A DNA stretch of 64,000 bases from an uncultured Collinsella sp. (GCA_900755685.1 CAAEHI010000011.1:19188-83187), one strand, 5' to 3'; shown: positions 16,046 through 25,194, counted from the stretch's first letter. Numbers and translations are program-made. The notes: a model not told the origin generated them from the letters alone.

Positions 16046-16823
16046 CGCGCTGCTTGAGCGCTTGGCGGCTCCGCCTGTACGTACCACGCAGGAGCGTTAC
16101 CGCCACGAGCTCAAATATCTCATTAACGAGGGCGAGCACTCCGCGCTTGCCTGTCGCATGGCGCCGGTTTTTAAACTGGACAAGCATGCGCGGGCGGGTG
16201 GTTACACCATTCGCAGCCTGTATTTTGACGACTACTGCAACTCGGCCTACGAGGAAAAAGACGCCGGCATTCTCATGCGCAAAAAGTATCGCGTGCGCAT
16301 CTATAACGGCAGCGACAAGGTGATTAAGCTCGAGCGCAAAAAGAAGTACGGTAGCTGGATCTATAAGGAGGGCGCGCCGCTCACACGTGGCGAGTTTGAG
16401 CAGATTCTGGCTGGCGACTACGGCTTTTTGCTGAGGAGCCCTTATCCGCTCTGTCGCGAGTTCTACATCGAGTGCATCTGCAACATGATGCGCCCACGGA
16501 CCATTGTGGACTACGAGCGCGAGCCGTGGGTGATGGACGAGGGCACCGTGCGCATTACGTTTGACATGAATGTGCGTGCCGCGGTGGGAAGCTTCGATAT
16601 CTTTGACGTGACGCTGCCCGCGTTGCCGGTCCTGGAGCCCGGTAAGCTGGTGATGGAGGTCAAGTTTACGGAGTTTTGCCCGCAGCTGGTGCGCGATATG
16701 GTGCCGCCGGGCGCGGCCGAACTCACGGCGGTCTCTAAGTACTGCCTGTGTTATGACAAGACCGCCTACCTGCGCGGATTTAATTACTGGGAATCGGATT
16801 TTGGGAACCGAGGGGATATTTAG
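16032..16823 (+). CDS. VTC-domain (polyphosphate polymerase-like) protein
   Basis: 263 residues from ATG 16032, overlapping the CotH-like gene by 14 bp. The tunnel-domain motifs of the VTC family are all present in order: RHELKYLI, IRSLYFDD, KYRVRIYN, IKLERKKK, VDYEREPW and LVMEVKF, ending with SKYCLCY. The basic and acidic residues on these strands bind triphosphate and metal in yeast Vtc4, which makes polyphosphate. Bacterial VTC proteins of this size have no membrane part of their own and usually neighbour a DUF4956 membrane protein, as here. Whether this one makes polyphosphate or only senses a nucleotide is not decided by sequence. Confidence 0.87.
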   Translation: MRRASALLERLAAPPVRTTQERYRHELKYLINEGEHSALACRMAPVFKLDKHARAGGYTIRSLYFDDYCNSAYEEKDAGILMRKKYRVRIYNGSDKVIKLERKKKYGSWIYKEGAPLTRGEFEQILAGDYGFLLRSPYPLCREFYIECICNMMRPRTIVDYEREPWVMDEGTVRITFDMNVRAAVGSFDIFDVTLPALPVLEPGKLVMEVKFTEFCPQLVRDMVPPGAAELTAVSKYCLCYDKTAYLRGFNYWESDFGNRGDI

Positions 16824-16826
16824 ACC

Positions 16827-17492
16827 ATGAGCACCAGGGACTTTTTTAAGAACTCCGTCTTGGAGGCGTTCGGTCAGGTCGACCCTGCCAAGATTGGCCT
16901 TTCGCTGCTCGTGGCGCTCGCCATGGGCATCCTGATCTATTACGTGTACAAGCGCTTTTTTACCGGCGTGGTGTATTCGCGTAGCTTTGCCGTGACGCTC
17001 GTGGGCATGTGCGTGCTCACCTGCATGGTCACGCTCGCGATCTCGACCAACGTGGTCATCTCGCTCGGTATGGTCGGTGCTCTGTCCATCGTCCGCTACC
17101 GTACGGCGGTCAAGGACCCGCTCGACCTGCTGTATCTGTTTTGGGCCATTACCACGGGCATTACGGCAGGCGCCGGCATGTATGCGCTCGTGGGGCTTAC
17201 GGCAGTGGTGATCGTGGTGATGATTGCCGGCTTTGCGAGCCACCAGGACAAGGCGCGCGTGTACATGATGGTCATCCACTACACGGGCCAGACCACCGGC
17301 GACGATATCGTGCGCGCGTTTGGGCGCACCAAGTTCACCGTCAAGTCCAAGACCATGCGCGGCGACAAGGTCGAAATGGCTGCCGAGGTGTTCTCGGATG
17401 GTGTAGATATGCCCTATGCTGACGCCATCCGCGCGCTCGACGGCGTGGAGGACCTAACGCTCATCCAGTACAACGGCGAGTACCACGGCTAA
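16827..17492 (+). CDS. DUF4956 membrane protein
   Basis: 221 residues, starting 3 bp after the VTC gene. Four hydrophobic segments at about 23-42, 50-72, 78-92 and 105-135 surround the family motif SLGMVGALSIVRYRTAVKDP. The C-terminal 85 residues are soluble and beta-alpha, similar to MgtC/ACT-like domains. The family recurs next to VTC-domain and CotH-like genes and is likely the membrane partner of the VTC enzyme; its biochemical role is unknown. It is the last gene of the Pel operon. Confidence 0.85.
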   Translation: MSTRDFFKNSVLEAFGQVDPAKIGLSLLVALAMGILIYYVYKRFFTGVVYSRSFAVTLVGMCVLTCMVTLAISTNVVISLGMVGALSIVRYRTAVKDPLDLLYLFWAITTGITAGAGMYALVGLTAVVIVVMIAGFASHQDKARVYMMVIHYTGQTTGDDIVRAFGRTKFTVKSKTMRGDKVEMAAEVFSDGVDMPYADAIRALDGVEDLTLIQYNGEYHG

Positions 17493-17499
17493 CTATGTT

Positions 17500-17521
17500 C
17501 CGGCGTTTTAACAAACGCCGG
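17500..17521 (+). terminator. Hairpin after the Pel operon
   Basis: CCGGCGTTT-TAAC-AAACGCCGG, a perfect 9-bp stem eight bases after the DUF4956 stop. No T-run follows, so termination strength is uncertain. Confidence 0.5.
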
Positions 17522-17558
17522 ACCGCTCGACGCTGCGCGGGCATCTGCCGGGCGATCT

Positions 17559-17613
17559 GCCGCTCAAACCGTCGCTCGCGTACATAAAGTACGCTTCGCT
17601 CCTCTTTCGCGGC
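17559..17613. repeat. Dispersed intergenic repeat, copy 1
   Basis: About 55 bp with the core CGTCGCTCGCGTAC, a short AT spacer, then GTACGC, TCGCTCCTCTTTC and GGC. A near-identical copy follows guaB at 25220-25273. The inner GCGTAC/GTACGC halves form a hairpin. Confidence 0.75.
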
Positions 17614-17702
17614 ACCTCGCCACGGCAGCTGCCCGCTCGCTGACGTTTGCTCGACCTGGGTGGGCGGATTTTGTTCGGATGCCGTCTTCACGGGTATCAT
17701 GG

Positions 17703-17716
17703 TGAAAGCGATTTCA
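17703..17716. promoter_or_regulatory. LacI-type operator before the sucrose regulator gene
   Basis: TGAAAGCGATTTCA, a 14-bp palindrome of the TGAAAnCGnTTTCA class centred on CG, 15 bp before the chosen start of the regulator gene. It suggests autoregulation and matches the half-site pattern of the operators at 18800-18839. Confidence 0.65.
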
Positions 17717-17731
17717 ATGACAGGGGTGCTC

Positions 17732-18712
17732 GTGGTAAAGATGAAAGATGTGGCCGAGCTGGCTGGCGTTTCGAGCGCCGCCGTCTCGCGCTACCTCAAC
17801 GGTGGATATATCTCGGCGGACAAGTCCGAGCGCATTAAGCAGGCGATTGAGTTGACCGGATACGTGCGATCCAGCCAGGCTCGCGCGCTGCGCACCGGTT
17901 CCACCAAGCTCATCGGCGTCATCGTACCTAAGATCAACTCGGAATCCGTGAGCCGCATTACCGCCGGTATTGGCCAGGTGCTCGGTCGCCGTGGCTACCA
18001 GATGCTGCTTGCCAATACCGATAACGCCCCCGATCGCGAGCTCGAGTACCTCGATTTATTCCAAAACCACCCGGTCGATGGCATTGTGCTGGTGGCAACC
18101 ATGATCACCGACGAGCACCGTCGCGCGATTGAGTCGTGCCGTGTGCCCATTGTGTTGATCGGCCAACATGTCGAGGGTGCGGCGTGCGTCTATCACGACG
18201 ATTACGAGGCTGCCTTTGAGCTGGGCCGTGCGCTTGCGGGTCGCGTGGACGGCAAGATCGCCTACATTGGAGTTACCGAAGAGGACCGCGCGGCCGGTTA
18301 TGACCGCCGTCGCGGTTTTGAGGCCGGCTTGCGCGCCGCGGGTAACCCGCTCGATGCCGCCTTGATTCGCCTGGGCTCGTTTACGCTCGACTCAGGCTAT
18401 GGTGCAGCACGTGAACTGCTTTCCGTCGCTCCCGATGTTTCGTTTATCGCGTGCGCGACCGATACCATGGCGGCGGGCGCGCTTCGTGCCATCGATGAGG
18501 TTCGCGGCGTGGGCGAGGGCATGCATCGCGTAAGCGGTTTTGGCGACAACGCGTTTTTGCGCGCGCTGACGGGCGGTATTCCCACCGTGCATTATGGCTA
18601 CCTGACCAGTGGCGTGGAGGCGACCAATATGTTGCTCAACACGCTCGATGACGAGGAGGGGGAGAGCGGTCTTAAGACGCTCAAGCTTGGCCATCAGCTT
18701 ATGAATGTCTAG
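17732..18712 (+). CDS. scrR: LacI-family regulator of the sucrose genes
   Basis: 326 residues from GTG 17732, five bases after AGGGG; longer in-frame starts would translate through the operator, so they are unlikely. Residues 4-50 are the LacI helix-turn-helix (MKDVAELAGVSSAAVSRYLNGG) with hinge helix, and residues about 60-326 are the periplasmic-binding-like sensor domain (LIGVIVPKIN, NTDNAPDRELEY, GFGDNAFLRAL). Such proteins release DNA on binding a sugar or sugar phosphate. The position before a sucrose PTS gene and hydrolase, and the shared operators, point to sucrose control. The effector is inferred. Confidence 0.85.
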   Translation: MVKMKDVAELAGVSSAAVSRYLNGGYISADKSERIKQAIELTGYVRSSQARALRTGSTKLIGVIVPKINSESVSRITAGIGQVLGRRGYQMLLANTDNAPDRELEYLDLFQNHPVDGIVLVATMITDEHRRAIESCRVPIVLIGQHVEGAACVYHDDYEAAFELGRALAGRVDGKIAYIGVTEEDRAAGYDRRRGFEAGLRAAGNPLDAALIRLGSFTLDSGYGAARELLSVAPDVSFIACATDTMAAGALRAIDEVRGVGEGMHRVSGFGDNAFLRALTGGIPTVHYGYLTSGVEATNMLLNTLDDEEGESGLKTLKLGHQLMNV

Positions 18713-18799
18713 GTTTTGGGCACGTCTGCCTGCCTCTGAGCCCTTATGTTTGTCTCAAAACTACCATTCGCCGGCTAATTCCTACCGTTCATCCTGGTG

Positions 18800-18839
18800 T
18801 GAAAACGATTACAGATATATGAAACTGAAAACGATTACA
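18800..18839. promoter_or_regulatory. Two identical LacI-type operators before the PTS gene
   Basis: TGAAAACGATTACA occurs at 18800-18813 and again at 18826-18839, a spacing of 26 bp, on the same strand. Both fit the TGwAAnCGnTTwCA consensus of SacR/ScrR-like repressors. Confidence 0.75.
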
Positions 18840-18895
18840 GTGTAAGTGTCAAAGATGGCCGGGTGCAGATGCGCCCGTTGGAGGAAAGGGAAGTC

Positions 18896-20296
18896 ATGGA
18901 CTACCGCAAATCAGCCCAAGAGGTGCTCGACAACGTCGGTGGCGCCGACAACGTTGTTTCGGCCGCACACTGCGCCACGCGTCTACGCTTGGTGATTGCC
19001 GATAACGCCAAGGTTAACAAGGAGGCCCTCGAGAATATCGACGGCGCAAAGGGCGTCTTTGAGGCCCAGGGCCAGCTCCAGATTATTTTTGGTACCGGCA
19101 CCGTCAACAAGGTCTACGACGACTTCATTGCGCTCAGCGGCGTCGAGGCTGCCACCAAGGCCGAGGTCAAGGAGGCCGCGGCGCAGCAGCAGAACATCTT
19201 TATGCGTGCCATTAAGGTGCTCGGCGACGTCTTTGTCCCCATCATCCCCGCCATCGTGGCTTCGGGCCTGCTGCTGGGCATTATGAGCGCACTCAACTTT
19301 ATGGCCTCCAACGGCTTTATCGCGCTCGACACCAATAACTTTATCTACAAGATCGCCGACCTGGTCTCGGGCACGTCCTTTGGCATTCTGCAGATCCTGA
19401 TCGGTTACTCCGCCGCTAAGGCCTTTGGCGCCAACCCGTATCTGGGTGCCGTCGTCGGTGGTGCATTCATCAACTCCTCGCTGCAGAGCGCCTACACGGT
19501 TGCCTCCGAGGGCGTTCAGACCATGGTCACCGTCATTCCCGGCGTGTACAGCTTTGAGTGGGTCGGCTATCAGGGCCATGTGATCCCCATCGTCATCGCC
19601 TGCGCCATTCTGGCCTTCCTCGAGAAGCGCCTGCACAAGATCGTTCCCGAGATGTTCGACCTCTTTGTGACCCCGCTTGTCTCGGTGTTCGTGACCGTGC
19701 TCGTGACGCTCGTTGCCGTCGGCCCCATCTTCGTCTGGGCCGAGAATGCCATCCTCGGTCTGATCCAGGCCCTGCTGACCCTGCCTTTCGGCATCGGTTC
19801 CTTTATCGTCGGCCTCTTCTATGCCCCCACGGTCGTTACCGGTATCCACCAGATGTACACCGCCATCGACCTGGGCCAGCTCGCCCAGTACGGTGTGACC
19901 TACTGGCTGCCCATCGCCAGCGCTGCCAACATCGCTCAGGGTGGCGCCGCGCTCGCCGTTGCCTTTAAGACCCGCGATGCCAAGATCAAGGGCTTGGCGC
20001 TTCCTTCGGCTCTGTCCGCCTTCATGGGCATTACCGAGCCGGCCATCTTTGGTGTGAACCTGCGCTTCTTTAAGCCCTTCATCGCCGGCTGCATCGGCGG
20101 CGGTTGCGGTGCCCTGGTCTGCGCGCTCACCTCGCTTGCTGCTTCCGGCACCGGCGTTACCGGTATCTTCGGTATCCTGCTGTGCCTGGCCCAGCCCGTG
20201 CAGTACGCGATCATGTTTGCGGTCGCCGCGCTGGTTTCCTTTGGCGTCTCGTTTGTCCTGTACAAGGACGAGCCTAAGGCTTCCGAGCAGGCCTAA
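18896..20296 (+). CDS. scrA: Sucrose-type PTS transporter, EIIBC
   Basis: 466 residues from ATG 18896 (GGAGGAAAGG upstream). The N-terminal EIIB domain (1-90) has the phosphorylated cysteine C26 in AAHCATRLRL. The EIIC domain with about ten membrane segments follows from residue 105, with a conserved GITEPAIFGVNLR loop late in the domain. It imports and phosphorylates a disaccharide, most likely sucrose given the GH32 hydrolase downstream; a trehalose-type substrate is possible by sequence alone. No EIIA domain is fused, so phosphate must come from another EIIA in the cell. It is preceded by paired LacI-type operators. Confidence 0.87.
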   Translation: MDYRKSAQEVLDNVGGADNVVSAAHCATRLRLVIADNAKVNKEALENIDGAKGVFEAQGQLQIIFGTGTVNKVYDDFIALSGVEAATKAEVKEAAAQQQNIFMRAIKVLGDVFVPIIPAIVASGLLLGIMSALNFMASNGFIALDTNNFIYKIADLVSGTSFGILQILIGYSAAKAFGANPYLGAVVGGAFINSSLQSAYTVASEGVQTMVTVIPGVYSFEWVGYQGHVIPIVIACAILAFLEKRLHKIVPEMFDLFVTPLVSVFVTVLVTLVAVGPIFVWAENAILGLIQALLTLPFGIGSFIVGLFYAPTVVTGIHQMYTAIDLGQLAQYGVTYWLPIASAANIAQGGAALAVAFKTRDAKIKGLALPSALSAFMGITEPAIFGVNLRFFKPFIAGCIGGGCGALVCALTSLAASGTGVTGIFGILLCLAQPVQYAIMFAVAALVSFGVSFVLYKDEPKASEQA

Positions 20297-20316
20297 GAGC
20301 TTTTGATTGATGGGGT

Positions 20317-20341
20317 GCCCGCGGGTTGTATACTCGCGGGC
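20317..20341 (+). terminator. Hairpin between scrA and scrB
   Basis: GCCCGCG (20317-20323) pairs with CGCGGGC (20335-20341); only a short GTTT follows. It probably attenuates rather than fully ends transcription into scrB. Confidence 0.45.
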
Positions 20342-20403
20342 GTTTCCCGTATCTGGTGCCGATCTCTGGCGCCTTGTTATTTTCGATCCGTTAGGACTTT
20401 GAT

Positions 20404-21945
20404 ATGTCTAATGCCCTTGGTCGCGACCTTGCAAAGCTGGTCGCCGCTGTTGACACCGCCGCCTCTGAGTGCGGTCATGGCGCGTATGGCCAGCGCTTCC
20501 ACATTATGCCGCCGGCGGGCTGGCTCAACGACCCCAACGGTCTTTGCCAGGCGGGCGGCGTGTTCCATGCCTATTTTCAGTATGCGCCGTTTGATGTCGA
20601 GGGTGGCGTTAAGGTCTGGGGCCATGCGACGAGTCGCGATCTTATGACGTGGGGCTATGTTGGAGCGCCGTTGCTTCCCGACGAGCCGTTCGACTGTCAT
20701 GGCGTGTACTCGGGCTCCGCGCTTGCCGAGAACGGCCGCATTCGCGTACTGTACACAGGCAATGTGAAGCTTTCCGATGCTGAAGGCACGTACGACTACG
20801 TCAATTCCGGTCGCCGCGCCGATACTGTTTATGTCGAGAGCGTTGATGGACTTGCCGGTCGGGAGTTCAGCCAAAAGCGCGTGGTGCTGGCGTCCGAGGA
20901 TTATCCCGAGGATTTGACCTGCCACGTGCGTGACCCCAAGGTGTGGCGCGATGATGATGGGCGTTACCACATGGTGCTGGGCGCGCGTCGTCGCGTGGAC
21001 GGGCCTCATGTCGAGAGCCGTTTTTGCGCGATGCACGGCGAGGGTGCCGGGCGCGATGTGGGCGAGATCCTGGTGTATGGTTCGGCGGATATGCTGAACT
21101 GGGAGCTCGAGAGCCGTGTGTCTACGCCCGAGCGTTTCGGCTTTATGTGGGAGTGCCCGGGGTATCTTGAGCTTAAGGCCGATGACGGTGTGCCGGTGAA
21201 GTTCCTATCCTTCTCTCCTCAGGGGCTCGAGGGCGGTCGTTGGGACCGCGGCAACGTATACGCTGCTGGCTACATGCCTGTAACGGGCGACATTACCGGT
21301 GGTGACGGTGCCTATGAGCTGGGCGAGTTCCGCCTGTGGGACGCCGGTTTTGACTTCTATGCTCCGCAGGAGTTCACGGCCGAGGACGGTCGCCACATTC
21401 TGATCGGCTGGATGGGTATGCCCGATGAGCCGACCTATGGCAACGCACCCACCGTGGTGCGCGGCTGGCAGCACTGCATGACGGTGCCGCGCGAGCTTAC
21501 GGCCGGTGCCGGCGGCGTGGTACTGCAGCAGCCGGCGCGCGAGATCGAGCGCCATTATGCCTCGGTGCGTGTGGGGGAGGGCTCGTTGGAGGTCGCCGGC
21601 GACGCCTGCTTTGACGTTGTTGTCGACGGTGTCGGCGGCGCGTTTACCGCGATCGTTGATGGCGAGCTGAAGCTGGCGTTTGTGCCCGCCGAGGGCGAAC
21701 TGCCCTCGCGCTTTGAGATGCGATTTACCGATGAGGGTTGTGCTTCTGCTGGCTGCGGTCGTACCGTGCGCTGGGAGCCCGTCGACGAGGTTCGTAACGT
21801 GCGCATTGTTGGCGATGCCTCGTCGGTCGAGGTGTTTGTCAACGACGGTGCGCTTTTGTTCTCCACACGCATCTACCCTGCGACCTATGGCGTGTCCGTT
21901 GACGCTCCGGGTGCGAGCGTGACCTATCACACGCTCAACATCTAG
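20404..21945 (+). CDS. scrB: Sucrose-6-phosphate hydrolase, GH32
   Basis: 513 residues from ATG 20404. The GH32 signatures are clear: WLNDPNG at 40-46 with nucleophile D43, the HVRDPKVW block with the transition-state Asp near residue 179, and MWECPGYLEL with the acid/base Glu near 243. The five-bladed propeller is followed by a C-terminal beta-sandwich (about 390-513, ending VEVFVNDG...RIYP). It would split sucrose-6-phosphate delivered by the PTS protein into glucose-6-phosphate and fructose. It ends 38 bp before a strong terminator. Confidence 0.9.
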   Translation: MSNALGRDLAKLVAAVDTAASECGHGAYGQRFHIMPPAGWLNDPNGLCQAGGVFHAYFQYAPFDVEGGVKVWGHATSRDLMTWGYVGAPLLPDEPFDCHGVYSGSALAENGRIRVLYTGNVKLSDAEGTYDYVNSGRRADTVYVESVDGLAGREFSQKRVVLASEDYPEDLTCHVRDPKVWRDDDGRYHMVLGARRRVDGPHVESRFCAMHGEGAGRDVGEILVYGSADMLNWELESRVSTPERFGFMWECPGYLELKADDGVPVKFLSFSPQGLEGGRWDRGNVYAAGYMPVTGDITGGDGAYELGEFRLWDAGFDFYAPQEFTAEDGRHILIGWMGMPDEPTYGNAPTVVRGWQHCMTVPRELTAGAGGVVLQQPAREIERHYASVRVGEGSLEVAGDACFDVVVDGVGGAFTAIVDGELKLAFVPAEGELPSRFEMRFTDEGCASAGCGRTVRWEPVDEVRNVRIVGDASSVEVFVNDGALLFSTRIYPATYGVSVDAPGASVTYHTLNI

Positions 21946-21983
21946 GCGATTCGTCGCATATCGGCGCTATACTGCAGCCGTTG

Positions 21984-22023
21984 CCCACGATGCGGGGAAC
22001 ACCCGCATCGTGGGTTTTTGTTT
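21984..22023 (+). terminator. Strong Rho-independent terminator of the sucrose genes
   Basis: CCCACGATGCGGG (21984-21996) pairs perfectly with 22002-22014 over a 5-base loop, followed by TTTTTG TTTT. Confidence 0.9.
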
Positions 22024-22041
22024 TCGAAGGGACGGTGCCGC

Positions 22042-23031
22042 GTGGACGTGCAACAGCTAGAAGATGCCTGGGCTTTGAGAGCCAGCGCGCGTGAGGCGCG
22101 TTTTGTCGCTGCCCGGCATGTGCCGGCAGCGCTGTCGCTGCTGGGAATCGTGCGTCCCGGTGACCGCCTGGTGGCCTTTGCGGATGACTTTACCGAAGCG
22201 TTTGCGAGCGGCTTTGATTGCTGTGATGTCGCGCTGGTGGGTTCGCCGTCTGCTGATGCGTTTGCTGCAGCGTCCAAGGGTTTTGATGCTTCGCTTGATG
22301 CCGAGGGTCCGCACCTGTGGTGGTTCGTTAACTCTATCGGCGGGTTTGGTCTGCGTGTGCCCGATCTGCGTGCGCTGGGTCGGGCGGCGCGTGAGGCCCA
22401 TGCGCTGCTGGTTGTTGACAACACCGTGGCGTCGGCTTTTGGCTGCGATCCGCTGCGGCTGGGTGCTGCGCTGTCGTTCGAAGCGCTTGACCGTGTGTGC
22501 GCCGGTGAGGCTCCACGCAAGCTCGTTGCTGCTTCGGTGGCGCGCTCGCAGCTCAAGCGCCATCGTATGGATGCCGCTGCCGAGTGCGCGCATGCGCTGC
22601 TCGAGGGGTGCGGATTGGCCGCACTCGACTTGTCCTCCGATGAGGCTGAGGTTCTAGAGCACGGGCTCGACACGCTCGACACCTGCATGCAGGCACACTT
22701 CGACCGCGCGCGTGCACTGGCCGAGTATTTGGCCGCGAACGAGATGGTGCACGGCGTGCGCTATCCCGGGCTGACCTCGCATCCCGACCACGCGGTTGCA
22801 ACGGGAATCCTCGAGCACGGCTTTGGCCCGGCAGCTGAGTTTGATCTTATCGAGCGCAGTGCGGGCGATCTCTTTGATGCTTTGCCGGGGGAGTTCCGCA
22901 CATCGCCGGCTGGCGGCGCAACGACGCGCCTTTCGGCCCCACGCGGCAAGCAGGGGAGCACCGTCCGCCTCTTCGCCGGCACCGACGACCCCTTGATCGT
23001 GGCCGCCACCCTCGATAATGCCCTCCGATGA
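22042..23031 (+). CDS. Degenerate PLP-dependent (trans-sulfuration fold) protein
   Basis: 329 residues from GTG 22042; an upstream in-frame start at 22018 lies in the terminator. The protein follows the Cys/Met metabolism PLP-enzyme plan: VVDNTVASAFGCDPLRLGA corresponds to the conserved vVDNTfasp...lGaD block, and GVRYPGLTSHPDHAVA to the substrate-domain block. However the SxTKYxxGHSD motif that carries the PLP lysine is replaced by LSFEALDRVCAGEA, without Lys at that place. The length is also below the 380-400 residues of active enzymes. It may have lost catalysis or use another residue. The stop codon is the first triplet of the palindrome at 23029. Confidence 0.65.
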   Translation: MDVQQLEDAWALRASAREARFVAARHVPAALSLLGIVRPGDRLVAFADDFTEAFASGFDCCDVALVGSPSADAFAAASKGFDASLDAEGPHLWWFVNSIGGFGLRVPDLRALGRAAREAHALLVVDNTVASAFGCDPLRLGAALSFEALDRVCAGEAPRKLVAASVARSQLKRHRMDAAAECAHALLEGCGLAALDLSSDEAEVLEHGLDTLDTCMQAHFDRARALAEYLAANEMVHGVRYPGLTSHPDHAVATGILEHGFGPAAEFDLIERSAGDLFDALPGEFRTSPAGGATTRLSAPRGKQGSTVRLFAGTDDPLIVAATLDNALR

Positions 23032-23102
23032 TTTTTCTGGGACGGGGATTAAAAAATCATTAGGTACACAATGATTTTTTAATCCCCGTCCCAGAAAAAT
23101 CA
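23029..23102. repeat. Perfect 33-bp inverted repeat between convergent genes
   Basis: Left arm 23029-23061 and right arm 23070-23102 are exact reverse complements around an 8-base loop AGGTACAC. Each arm contains GGGACGGGG. The arm begins TGAT, and its TGA is the stop of the preceding gene. It may act as a bidirectional terminator; compare the element at 60322-60405. Confidence 0.9.
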
Positions 23103-23144
23103 TCTATGGTGACCGACCAGCTAAAAAGCCCCGTCCCAAATTGG

Positions 23145-23498
23145 CTACTCTTTGATACTGGCGATGAGGTCGTTGGCCTTTGCGGCAATTACTTGGTTGA
23201 TGTCGGCCTGCAGCTCCTCGTAGACCGCTATGGCTCGCTCACCGGCGGGGGTGAGGGTGGATCCGCGGGCGCCGTCGCGCTCGATGAGCTTGCAGCCCAG
23301 CTGACCTTCTGCCTCGTTTACAATGCGCCAGGCCTTGGAATACGCCATGCCCATGCTCTTGGCGGCTCGGTTGAGCGAGTGCTCGCGGGCGATACCCTGC
23401 AGCAGCAAGACGCAGCCGTGGCCGAAGACGCCCGGCAAATCCTTGTCGCACGCTTGAATGACCAACTTTGCCGTCGTCTTGTACTCCATACGCTCCAC
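23145..23498 (-). CDS. ModE-like winged-helix regulator (DNA-binding domain only)
   Basis: 117 residues on the minus strand, start GTG 23498 or ATG 23489; no ribosome site decides. Residues about 20-90 match the ModE/LysR-type winged helix: GVFGHGCVLLLQGIAREHSLNRAAKSMGMAYSKAWR with NEAEGQLGCKLIERDG and TLTPAGERAI. There is no molybdate-binding TOBE domain, so it belongs to the stand-alone ModE N-terminal group often called LysR-type in anaerobes. These regulate molybdenum-related or other operons; no molybdenum gene is nearby, so the target is unknown. It converges on the PLP-like gene. Confidence 0.8.
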   Translation of the reverse strand: MERMEYKTTAKLVIQACDKDLPGVFGHGCVLLLQGIAREHSLNRAAKSMGMAYSKAWRIVNEAEGQLGCKLIERDGARGSTLTPAGERAIAVYEELQADINQVIAAKANDLIASIKE

Positions 23499-23682
23499 GT
23501 CTCCCCGCTAAAGTGTTTGCTGGGCAAACGCAAAGCCTGCGTCAAACCCTCGTGTGCTCTTCTTAAATCATGCATTGTAGCAGTCAAAGTGCGTTAAGAT
23601 ACTTCCCCAGTATTGGGCGCCCAAGGTTGGGCTGGGTCCTACGAGGCCTGCAGCCGACCGGTCGCATGGAAAAAGGAGAAAC

Positions 23683-25194
23683 ATGGCTACGTTCTTTCCC
23701 GGTGAGTCCCACACGTTTTCGGAGTATCTGCTGGTCCCTGGTTACTCGTCCTCGCAGTGCATCCCCAACAACGTCTCTCTTAAGACGCCGCTGACCCGCT
23801 TTAAGCGCGGTGAGAAGCCGGCAATCACCCTGAACATCCCCATGGTTTCCGCCATCATGCAGTCCGTCTCGGGCGTCGACATGGGTGTCGCGCTCGCTAC
23901 CGAGGGTGGCCTGTCCTTCATTTACGGTTCCCAGAGCGCCGAGTCCGAGGCCGCCATGGTCAAGGCCGTCAAGGATCACAAGGCTGGTTTCGTTCAGTCC
24001 GATTCCACGCTGACCCCTGACATGACCATGGAGCAGGTCATCGAGCTCAAGGAGAAGACCGGCCACTCCACCATGCCGGTCACCGACGACGGCACTCCCA
24101 AGGGTAAGCTCCTGGGCATCGTCACCAGCCGTGACTATCGCCCCAGCCGCGATGACCACCAGACGAAGGTCTCCGAGTTCATGACCCCGCGTGAGCAGCT
24201 CATCGTGGGCGACAAGAACATCAGCCTTAAGGTTGCCAACGACGTCATCTGGGACAACAAGCTCAACGCTCTGCCTATCGTCGACGACAACGATCACCTC
24301 ATGGGCATCGTCTTCCGCAAGGACTACGACAGCCACAAGACCAACCCCAACGAGCTGCTCGATGGCGACAAGCGCTACATGGTTGGCGCCGGTATCAACA
24401 CCCGCGACTATGCCGAGCGCGTGCCGCTGCTCATCGAGGCCGGCGCCGATGTCCTGTGCATCGACTCGTCCGAGGGCTTCAGCGAGTGGCAGAAGCGCAC
24501 CATCGAGTGGATTCGCGCCAACTACGGCGAGGACGTCAAGGTCGGTGCCGGCAACGTCGTCGACGCCGAGGGCTTCCGCTTCCTGGCAGACTGCGGTGCC
24601 GACTTCATCAAGGTCGGTATCGGCGGCGGTTCCATCTGCATTACCCGCGAGACCAAGGGCATCGGCCGTGGCCAGGCCACCGCGCTGATCGACGTCTGCC
24701 GCGCTCGTGACGAGTACTACGAGGAGACCGGTGTTTACGTGCCCGTGTGCTCCGACGGCGGTATCGTCTACGACTACCACATGACGCTCGCCCTGGCCAT
24801 GGGTGCAGACTTTATGATGCTGGGCCGTTACTTCGCCCGCTTTGACGAGAGCCCGACCGAGCGCGTCAACGTCAATGGCCAGTACATGAAGGAGTACTGG
24901 GGCGAGGGTTCTGCGCGCGCACGCAACTGGCAGCGTTACGACCTGGGCGGCGCCGCGAAGCTCAGCTTCGTCGAGGGCGTCGACTCCTACGTTCCCTACG
25001 CCGGTTCCCTCAAGGACGGCGTGGGCGGCACGCTCTACAAGGTTAAGTCCACGATGTGCAACTGCGGTGCCCTATCGATCCCTGAGCTCCAGGAAAAGGC
25101 ACGCCTAACGCTGGTCAGCTCCACCTCCATCGTCGAAGGCGGCGCCCACGACGTAGTCGTCAAGGACTCCCAGCAAAGCGTCAGCTACCGCTAA
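23683..25194 (+). CDS. guaB: IMP dehydrogenase
   Basis: 503 residues, ATG 23683 after AAAAAGGAG. It catalyses IMP to XMP, the committed step to guanine nucleotides. Visible features are the N-terminal barrel start ([27 protein letters not shown]), two CBS motifs between about 100 and 215 ([27 protein letters not shown]), the catalytic loop [12 protein letters not shown] with the active-site Cys, and the flap [12 protein letters not shown]. The N-terminus and flap resemble the larger variant of the family. The leader from about 23600 has a GGGCGCCC palindrome and GC-rich stems, but I could not match it to a known riboswitch. Confidence 0.93.
   Translation: MATFFPGESHTFSEYLLVPGYSSSQCIPNNVSLKTPLTRFKRGEKPAITLNIPMVSAIMQSVSGVDMGVALATEGGLSFIYGSQSAESEAAMVKAVKDHKAGFVQSDSTLTPDMTMEQVIELKEKTGHSTMPVTDDGTPKGKLLGIVTSRDYRPSRDDHQTKVSEFMTPREQLIVGDKNISLKVANDVIWDNKLNALPIVDDNDHLMGIVFRKDYDSHKTNPNELLDGDKRYMVGAGINTRDYAERVPLLIEAGADVLCIDSSEGFSEWQKRTIEWIRANYGEDVKVGAGNVVDAEGFRFLADCGADFIKVGIGGGSICITRETKGIGRGQATALIDVCRARDEYYEETGVYVPVCSDGGIVYDYHMTLALAMGADFMMLGRYFARFDESPTERVNVNGQYMKEYWGEGSARARNWQRYDLGGAAKLSFVEGVDSYVPYAGSLKDGVGGTLYKVKSTMCNCGALSIPELQEKARLTLVSSTSIVEGGAHDVVVKDSQQSVSYR

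Noticed and set aside
23590..23682. Purine-type riboswitch before guaB
   Set aside because: GC-rich stems are present but none of the conserved purine or PRPP riboswitch cores was recognised.
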